NCBI GenBank assembly: GCA_037190665.1
Contig: JBBCJT010000031.1
Span: 19,424-83,423, forward strand
Direction of reading: 5' to 3'
Length of the DNA: 64,000 bases
Origin: JBBCJT01 sp037190665
GTDB lineage: Bacteria; Pseudomonadota; Alphaproteobacteria; Acetobacterales; Acetobacteraceae
The position numbers and the translations under genes are program-made. The notes beneath the pieces were generated by a model. It searched no databases. It saw only the letters and a list, made by a program, of their open reading frames with translations, and had not been told where the DNA came from. Positions 59,142-64,000 of the stretch are shown piece by piece (positions within the stretch are counted from its first letter, which is position 1; every line of letters starts with the position of its first letter).

Positions 59142-59864
59142 TCAGTCGCTTGCGTCTTCGTCGCCCGCCTGTAACCGCCAGTCGGCCATCAGCACCGCGC
59201 GGCGGATGGGGTAGCGGTCCCCCAGCACCTCGGCGCCGGTGATTCGGTCGAGGCGGAAGTGTCGGAACGCGCCGCGCATCTCGCACCACGCCGTGAGGGC
59301 GTCCGCGTAGTCGAAAAGTCCGACCGCGAGCGGCCAGACGGTGCGCTGTGTGGCCTTGCCCTTCCTGTCTCCATAGCCGATGCGCAGTTTCCGCTCGTCG
59401 CGAATGGCGAGGCGGATCGGCTCCGGACAACTCGCGGGCGTCGGGGGCGGGGCCAACAGGTCGCCGCCGGCCGCGGCATAGTCGCCCGCTTCCGGCAGAA
59501 CAGCGACGATCCGGGCCAGTGCACCGTTGGCTGCCTCGTCGAATTCCTCGTCGCCGTATCCGGTGATCCAGCGGAGGCCGAGGATCAGCGCCTCCGCCTC
59601 CGCCACGGTGAAGGCGAGCGGCGGCAGAACGCGGTCCGGCGGCAGGGCGTAGCCGGCACCGGCTTCGTCCTCGATCACCGCGCCCTGCGCGATGAGGATG
59701 GCGAGGTCGCGCTGGATGGTGCGCAGATCCTCGCCCATCTCCCGCGCCAGCTCGGCGTCGGAAACCGGTCGGCGCTGTTCGCGCAGGTATCGGATCAGTT
59801 CCGGCAGGCGTTCGGCGCGGGACAGCTTATCCTCCGGGCGACTCGTGCTTATACGCATTCGCAT
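59142..59864 (-). CDS. WYL-domain transcriptional regulator (YafY/DeoR-like)
   Basis: The 240-residue protein has an N-terminal helix-turn-helix (SRAERLPELIRYLREQRRPVSDAELAREMGEDLRTIQRDLAILIAQGAVIEDE, residues 15-67). The remainder is a WYL-type sensor (RLAIRDERKLRIGYGDRKGKATQRTVWPLAVGLFDYADALTAWCEMRGAFRHFRLDRITGAEVLGD). WYL regulators usually bind nucleic acid or nucleotide signals. Its ATG (59864) and the ABC-ATPase ATG (59863) on the opposite strand overlap in the sequence CATG. One true start may be internal, for example at a later codon of the regulator. It may control the divergent ABC gene. Confidence 0.8.
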   Translation of the reverse strand: MRMRISTSRPEDKLSRAERLPELIRYLREQRRPVSDAELAREMGEDLRTIQRDLAILIAQGAVIEDEAGAGYALPPDRVLPPLAFTVAEAEALILGLRWITGYGDEEFDEAANGALARIVAVLPEAGDYAAAGGDLLAPPPTPASCPEPIRLAIRDERKLRIGYGDRKGKATQRTVWPLAVGLFDYADALTAWCEMRGAFRHFRLDRITGAEVLGDRYPIRRAVLMADWRLQAGDEDASD

Positions 59865-60906
59865 GTCGCTCCGCCTCGCCGGTATCCATCACAGCTACGG
59901 CGCCCGACCGGTCCTGCGCTCCGTCGATCTGGAGGTGGGCGCGGGGGAGACCGTGTGCCTGCTCGGCCCGTCCGGGGACGGCAAGACCACGCTGCTGCGC
60001 GTGATCAGCGGGCTGGAGCCGGTGCAGGCCGGCTCGGTCGAGATCGGCGGCGCGCTGGTCGCCGCCCCGGGCAGCGAGATGCCGCCCGAGGCGCGGCGCG
60101 TGGGCTTCGTTTTCCAGGACTACGCCCTGTTCCCGCACCTGGACGTCGCGGCCAATGTGGGCTTCGGCCTGCGCCACCTGCCTGCCGCCGAGCGGCGGGA
60201 CCGGGTGGCCGAGGCGCTTGATCGCGTGAAAATGACCAGCTTCGCCACCGCCTGGCCGCACACCCTGTCCGGCGGCCAGCAGCAGCGGATCGCGCTCGCC
60301 CGCGCGCTCGCCCCCCGGCCGGCGGTGCTGCTGCTGGACGAGGCGTTCGCCTCGCTCGACGCGCGGCTGCGCGCCCAGGTGCGCGACGAGACGCTGCGGG
60401 TGCTGCAGCAGGCGCAGGTGGCCACCCTGATCGTCACCCATGACGCGGAGGAGGCGATGGCCATGGCCGACCGGATCGCCCTGATGCGGGACGGGCAGAT
60501 CGTCCAGCAGGGCGCGCCGGAGGACCTGTATCTGCGGCCGGCGAACCGCTTCGTGGCGGAATTCCTGGGCGAGGTGAACCATTTGCCGGCGACCGTGCGG
60601 GCGGGCACCGCCTCGACCGCGCTCGGCCCGCTCGCCGCCGCCGGGTTGCCGGACGGACCGGCCGAGGCGCTGGTCCGCCCGGAGGCGATCCGCCTGCTCG
60701 ACCCGCACGCGGCCGTCGGCGCCCCGGCCGAGATCGCCGCCTGCCGCAGCCTGGGCCCGGCGATGCTGGTGCGGCTCGCGCTCGCGGGGGAGGCGGGCCA
60801 CCTGCAGGCCCGGCTGCCGCCCGGCCCGCCCTGGCCACGTGGTGGTGCGGTACGGGTGGCGGTCGATCCCGAACGCGCCTACGTATTCCCCGCCGCGGTT
60901 TCCTGA
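59863..60906 (+). CDS. ABC transporter ATP-binding protein (FbpC/PotA type)
   Basis: The 347-residue ATPase has Walker A CLLGPSGDGKTTLLRVISG (with D where most have C before GKT) and the Q-loop VGFVFQDYALFPHLDVAANVGFGL. TLSGGQQQRIALARALAPRPAVLLLDEAFASLD supplies signature and Walker B, and LIVTHDAEEAMAMADRI the H-loop. A TOBE-like C-terminal domain (LVRPEAIRLLDPHAAVGAPAEIAACRSLGPAMLVRLAL) follows. These features fit Fe(III), sulfate or polyamine-type importers. No permease or binding-protein gene is adjacent, so its partners must be encoded elsewhere or it is a remnant. Confidence 0.88.
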   Translation: MSLRLAGIHHSYGARPVLRSVDLEVGAGETVCLLGPSGDGKTTLLRVISGLEPVQAGSVEIGGALVAAPGSEMPPEARRVGFVFQDYALFPHLDVAANVGFGLRHLPAAERRDRVAEALDRVKMTSFATAWPHTLSGGQQQRIALARALAPRPAVLLLDEAFASLDARLRAQVRDETLRVLQQAQVATLIVTHDAEEAMAMADRIALMRDGQIVQQGAPEDLYLRPANRFVAEFLGEVNHLPATVRAGTASTALGPLAAAGLPDGPAEALVRPEAIRLLDPHAAVGAPAEIAACRSLGPAMLVRLALAGEAGHLQARLPPGPPWPRGGAVRVAVDPERAYVFPAAVS

Positions 60907-60942
60907 TAAGCCGGCCGGCCGTCGAGGGGACCCACGCCGCCT

Positions 60943-61509
60943 ATGTTTGATCTCGCCTGGTCCGAAATCATGCTGATTGGCGCGGTGGCGCTGGTCGTCA
61001 TCGGGCCCAAGGAATTGCCCGGCACGATCCGTGCCGTGTCGCAGTTCATCCGCAAGGCTCGTGAGATGGCGTGGGAGTTCCGCGGCCATGTGGACGAGAT
61101 GGTCCGTGAGGCGAATCTCGACGAGGTCCGCAACCAGATCAATGAGATCCGCAACTTCGACGTGAAGGGCGAGGTCGCGAAGGCGGTCGATCCCGACGGC
61201 AGCCTGCGCCGCACGGTGGAGGAAGCCGGCCAGTCCGTCCACGACGCCACCCGCGCGATGGACGATCCGGCCCGCTACGTCCCCCCGGCCACCGATCCCG
61301 CCCCCGCGACCGAGCCGGCCACCGGAAGCGAGCCGGCGGCCGGAAGCGAGACGGCTGCCGCCGAGGCGGAACCCCCGCCGCCGGCCCTGGCCAAGAGCGA
61401 GGAGCCGCCCGCCTTCGTCCCGCCCGAACCCATCCCGTCGCCGCTGGCCCCCGAGCCCGTGGCGGCCGAACCGCCGCCCTTCGTGCCGCCCGGCACCCAG
61501 CGCAACTAG
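60943..61509 (+). CDS. tatB: Sec-independent translocase subunit TatB
   Basis: TatB forms the signal-peptide receptor with TatC in the inner membrane. This 188-residue version has the N-terminal anchor MFDLAWSEIMLIGAVALVVIGPKELPGTIRAVSQFIRKAREMAWEFRGHVDEMVRE, where the ELP hinge between helix and amphipathic helix is typical. A long Pro/Ala/Glu-rich tail (residues 105-188) is usual for alphaproteobacterial TatB. It is 12 bases before tatC. No tatA gene is directly upstream; an ABC ATPase stands there instead. The amine oxidase with a twin-arginine signal earlier in the window would be one of its clients. Confidence 0.93.
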   Translation: MFDLAWSEIMLIGAVALVVIGPKELPGTIRAVSQFIRKAREMAWEFRGHVDEMVREANLDEVRNQINEIRNFDVKGEVAKAVDPDGSLRRTVEEAGQSVHDATRAMDDPARYVPPATDPAPATEPATGSEPAAGSETAAAEAEPPPPALAKSEEPPAFVPPEPIPSPLAPEPVAAEPPPFVPPGTQRN

Positions 61510-61521
61510 CGGAACCGCATC

Positions 61522-62340
61522 GTGAAGCTGTTTGGCAAACGCAAGGGCGAGACCGCCCCTGGCGTCGAGGAAGACGACCCGATCGACGACAAGCCGATGC
61601 CGCTGATCGATCACCTGATCGAGCTGCGGCAGCGGATGATGTGGTCGCTTGCCGGTTTCGTGATCGCGTTCGCGGTCTGCTACTATTTCAGCACGCAGAT
61701 CTACGGCTTCCTCGCCCGCCCGCTCGCCGCGATCCTCGAGCAGCAGGGCCATGGCGACCGGCGGATGATCTTCACCGCGCTGTATGAGGCCTTCTTCACC
61801 TACCTGAAGGTGGCCTTCTTCGGCGCGGCCTTCATCTCCTTCCCGGTCTGGGCCGGGCAGCTCTGGCTGTTCGTGGCCCCCGGCCTGTACCGCAGCGAGA
61901 AGCGGGCGATTCTCCCGTTCCTGCTGGCCACACCCGTGCTGTTCCTCATGGGCGCGGCGCTTGCCTACTACTTCGTGATGCCGTTCGCCTGGCAGTTCTT
62001 CCTGTCGTTCGAGACGCCGACGGGGGCGGGCGGGCTGCCGATCCAGCTTGAAGCCAAGGTCAACGAGTACCTCGACCTGGTGATGAAGCTGATCTTCGCC
62101 TTCGGCATCGCCTTCCAGCTTCCGGTATTGCTCACGCTGCTCGCCAAGGTCGGCATCGTCACGCAGGCCGGGCTGCGGGCGAAGCGGCGCTACGCCATCG
62201 TGGGCATGTTCGTCATTGCCGCCATCATCACCCCGCCGGACGTGATCACCCAGACCGGGCTCGCGATCCCGCTGATCCTGCTTTACGAAATCAGCATCAT
62301 CACCGCCGGCTGGGTCGCTCCCAAACCCCCCGAGGACTAG
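61522..62340 (+). CDS. tatC: Sec-independent translocase subunit TatC
   Basis: The 272-residue inner-membrane protein has six transmembrane helices and the TatC hallmarks. PLIDHLIELRQRMMWSLAGFVIAFAVCYYFS (residues 30-60) carries the twin-arginine-binding H-L-x-E-L-R-x-R segment. AFGIAFQLPVLLTLLAKVGIVTQAGLRAKRRYAIVGMFVIAAIITPPDVITQ includes the conserved F-x-x-x-F-x-x-P and T-P-P-D motifs. The GTG start at 61522 lies 12 bases after tatB, and serS starts four bases after its stop. It recognises folded proteins with RR signals. Confidence 0.95.
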   Translation: MKLFGKRKGETAPGVEEDDPIDDKPMPLIDHLIELRQRMMWSLAGFVIAFAVCYYFSTQIYGFLARPLAAILEQQGHGDRRMIFTALYEAFFTYLKVAFFGAAFISFPVWAGQLWLFVAPGLYRSEKRAILPFLLATPVLFLMGAALAYYFVMPFAWQFFLSFETPTGAGGLPIQLEAKVNEYLDLVMKLIFAFGIAFQLPVLLTLLAKVGIVTQAGLRAKRRYAIVGMFVIAAIITPPDVITQTGLAIPLILLYEISIITAGWVAPKPPED

Positions 62341-62344
62341 ACGC

Positions 62345-63619
62345 ATGCACGATATCCGCGTGGTCCGCGCGGACCCCGACGGGTTCGACCGCGACCTGAT
62401 CCGCCGCGGCGAGGCCCCGCGCGCCGGCGAGCTGCTGGCGATGGACGAACGCCGCCGTGCCGCTGCCGCCGCGCTGCAGGAGAAGCAGGCGCGGCGCAAC
62501 GCGCTGTCGAAGGTGATCGGGCAGGCGAAGCGCGGCGGCGGCGACACCGCGGCGCTGGAGGCCGAGGCGGTGGCGCTGCGCGACGCGATGGCGTCGCTGG
62601 AGCGCGAGGCCGCCGACGCCGATGCGGCGATCCGCTCCGTGCTGGAGATCCTGCCCAACCGCCTCGATCCCGAAGTGCCGGAGGGGAAGGACGAGACGTC
62701 CAACCTCGTCGTCGCGACGCACGGGACGAAGCGCGAGCTGAATTTCGAGCCGAAGCAGCATTTCGAGCTGGGCGAGGCGCTCGGCCAGATGGATTTCGCC
62801 GCCGCCGCCAAGATCGCAGGGTCCCGCTTCACCGTGCTGCGCCATGGGCTCGCGCGGCTGGAGCGGGCACTCGGCCAGTTCATGCTCGACCTGCACACGC
62901 GCGAGCACGGCTACACGGAAATGGCGGTGCCGCTGCTGGTGAACGATGCCGCCGCCTACGGCACCGACAAGCTGCCCAAGTTCGGCGACGACCTGTTCCG
63001 CACCACGGACGGGCGCTGGCTGATCCCGACCGCCGAGGTGCCGCTGACCGCGCTCGCGATGGACGAGATCATCCCCGAGGCAGAACTGCCCTGGCGCATG
63101 ACGGCGCTGACGCCGTGCTTCCGCAGCGAGGCGGGTGCGGCCGGGCGCGACACGCGCGGCATGCTGCGCCAGCACCAGTTCCAGAAGGTGGAGCTGGTCT
63201 CCGTCGTCACCCCCGATGCGTCGGCCGGTGAGCACGAGCGCATGACGCAGTGCGCGGAGAAGGTGTTGATCGCGCTGGGGCTCACCTTCCGCCGCGTGAT
63301 GCTGTGTTCGGGCGACACCGGCTTCGGCGCGGCGCGCACCTACGATCTGGAGGTGTGGCTGCCCGGCCAGCAGGCGTGGCGCGAGATCAGCTCCTGCTCC
63401 AACACCCGCGACTTCCAGGCGCGGCGGATGAACGCGCGGTTGCGCGCGAAGGACGGCAAGGGCGTGTTCTTCGTCCATACGCTGAACGGATCGGGCGTGG
63501 CGGTGGGCCGTGCGCTGATCGCGGTGATGGAGACGCACCAGCAGGCGGACGGATCGGTCCTGCTGCCGCAGGTGCTGGTGCCCTACATGGGCGGCGCCGA
63601 GAGGATCGGGCTCGGCTGA
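62345..63619 (+). CDS. serS: Seryl-tRNA synthetase
   Basis: The 424-residue class II synthetase charges tRNA-Ser in the cytoplasm. An N-terminal coiled-coil arm (residues 30-100, KQARRNALSKVIGQAKRGGGDTAALEAEAVALRDAMASLEREAADADAAIRSVL) binds the long variable arm of tRNA. Class II motif 2 is LTPCFRSEAGAAGRDTRGMLRQHQFQKVELV, with the T-x-E upstream (IPTAEVPLTALAMDEI). Motif 3 lies in the C-terminal NGSGVAVGRALIAVMETHQQADGSVLLPQVL. ATG 62345 is four bases from the tatC stop, so tatBC and serS form one transcript, the common alphaproteobacterial order. Confidence 0.96.
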   Translation: MHDIRVVRADPDGFDRDLIRRGEAPRAGELLAMDERRRAAAAALQEKQARRNALSKVIGQAKRGGGDTAALEAEAVALRDAMASLEREAADADAAIRSVLEILPNRLDPEVPEGKDETSNLVVATHGTKRELNFEPKQHFELGEALGQMDFAAAAKIAGSRFTVLRHGLARLERALGQFMLDLHTREHGYTEMAVPLLVNDAAAYGTDKLPKFGDDLFRTTDGRWLIPTAEVPLTALAMDEIIPEAELPWRMTALTPCFRSEAGAAGRDTRGMLRQHQFQKVELVSVVTPDASAGEHERMTQCAEKVLIALGLTFRRVMLCSGDTGFGAARTYDLEVWLPGQQAWREISSCSNTRDFQARRMNARLRAKDGKGVFFVHTLNGSGVAVGRALIAVMETHQQADGSVLLPQVLVPYMGGAERIGLG

Positions 63620-63625
63620 CACCGG

Positions 63626-63649
63626 CGGCACGGGCTTTGGCTCGTGCCG
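63626..63649 (+). terminator. Hairpin after serS
   Basis: CGGCACGGGC (63626-63635) and GCTCGTGCCG (63640-63649) pair over ten positions with one G-T pair and a TTTG loop, beginning six bases after the serS stop. There is no T-run, so it is a weak or Rho-assisted terminator. Confidence 0.55.
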
Positions 63650-64000
63650 CGGATGCGGATGCGCCCGCCGGCGTAGGTGCAGGTGGCGCATCGTGTGGGC
63701 TGCAATGTTCTGGACCTTCCCTCCGGGCCCTGTCGCGCAAGCGGGAGCCTTGCGGAAGGGCTTAGGCAAGGCGCGTCCCGCAAGGTTCCCTCTCCCGCCG
63801 GGCGGGAGAGGGAGGGGCACGCGCGTGCAGACGAGACCTCAGCGTCCCGCTTGCGGACACACCCTCACCCCGGCCCTTGTGTGTAGTGGCTCGAAACGGC
63901 GAGGTAGGCGTGCTCGCCGTCGTGCGGCGGTCCGGATCCCGCCTGGCCCTGGGCTGATCGAAGCCGTGGGAGAGTCTGGGGACCGGTCCGTCCCGGTGTT
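63650..64000. other. Intergenic end of window without a supported gene
   Basis: Apart from the repeat at 63779-63878 nothing coding is convincing. The final ~120 bases show no recognisable protein on either strand and may be the promoter region or start of a gene that continues beyond the window. Confidence 0.4.
63779..63878 (-). repeat. Composite palindromic repeat, copy 4 (inverted, degenerate)
   Basis: It begins CGCAAGGT, the reverse complement of the ACCTTGCG that closes copies 1 and 2, followed by CCCTCTCCCGCC-GGCGGGAGAGGG. After a diverged spacer it has CCCTCACCCCGGCCCT, where the second palindrome breaks off. It lies after serS. Confidence 0.7.

Noticed and set aside
59827..62898. Minus-strand open frame of about 1000 codons opposite the ABC, tatBC and serS genes
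   Set aside because: It mirrors four well-supported genes and contains no motif.

Overview
The window is GC-rich, gene-dense DNA, most likely from the chromosome of an alphaproteobacterium of the Rhodospirillales/Acetobacteraceae type. The clues are a CtrA-type response regulator next to a FliI gene, the trxB-LysR-Lrp neighbourhood, tatB-tatC-serS, an IalB-like protein, a Bug-type solute receptor beside a DUF1028 protein, and a PrsDE-like type I secretion pair. No species can be named. No rRNA, tRNA, CRISPR array, phage or intact insertion sequence was seen.

Layout. 1-660: 3' part of a ROK-like kinase gene. 748-13616: surface-glycan locus. It has two FkbM methyltransferases, a NeuD/PglD acyltransferase, three GT-B glycosyltransferases and a perosamine-synthase-like aminotransferase on the + strand. 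On the - strand are a large membrane protein, a UPF0104/AglD-like membrane protein, a methyltransferase and a polyprenyl-phosphate GT2. Two stretches here are strikingly AT-rich. 14160-16734: LysR, thioredoxin reductase and an Lrp-type regulator. 16834-19355: a three-gene set that looks like an exported amine-oxidising system: Tat-type flavin amine oxidase, c-type cytochrome and secreted RidA. 19592-28864: exopolysaccharide export and assembly (MepA, Wza-like lipoprotein, Wzc-like kinase, GalE-like epimerase, flippase, two GT2 enzymes, pyruvyltransferase). 28882-30722: a Cys/Met-metabolism PLP enzyme divergent from its probable Lrp regulator. 30742-35590: a type I secretion operon with two small unknown proteins and a GT2. 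35749-41846: more polysaccharide genes (beta-barrel, WecG-type enzyme, two GT2, WcaJ/GumD-type initiating transferase, GtrA).

42381-44603 is the most unusual part. A CtrA homologue carries Glu51 instead of the phospho-accepting Asp and has lost other receiver residues. It is divergent from a fliI gene whose Walker A lysine codon is an in-frame amber stop. Together they suggest decayed or rewired flagellar and cell-cycle control. After that come an MFS transporter, argG, a K+ channel-like protein and a GNAT enzyme (44751-48495). A catabolic block follows at 48704-54197: UTRA regulator, Bug receptor, DUF1028, SDR, FCD regulator and tartrate-dehydrogenase-like enzyme. The last part holds small DUF genes, rlmN, an IalB-like protein, an amino-acid-binding protein, a RES/Xre toxin-antitoxin pair, a WYL regulator, an orphan ABC ATPase, tatBC and serS.

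Several regulators have clean palindromes at their own starts (16237-16253, 30228-30260, 48700-48709, 53027-53044 with 53094-53110). Four copies of one composite palindromic repeat sit in gene-end intergenic gaps.
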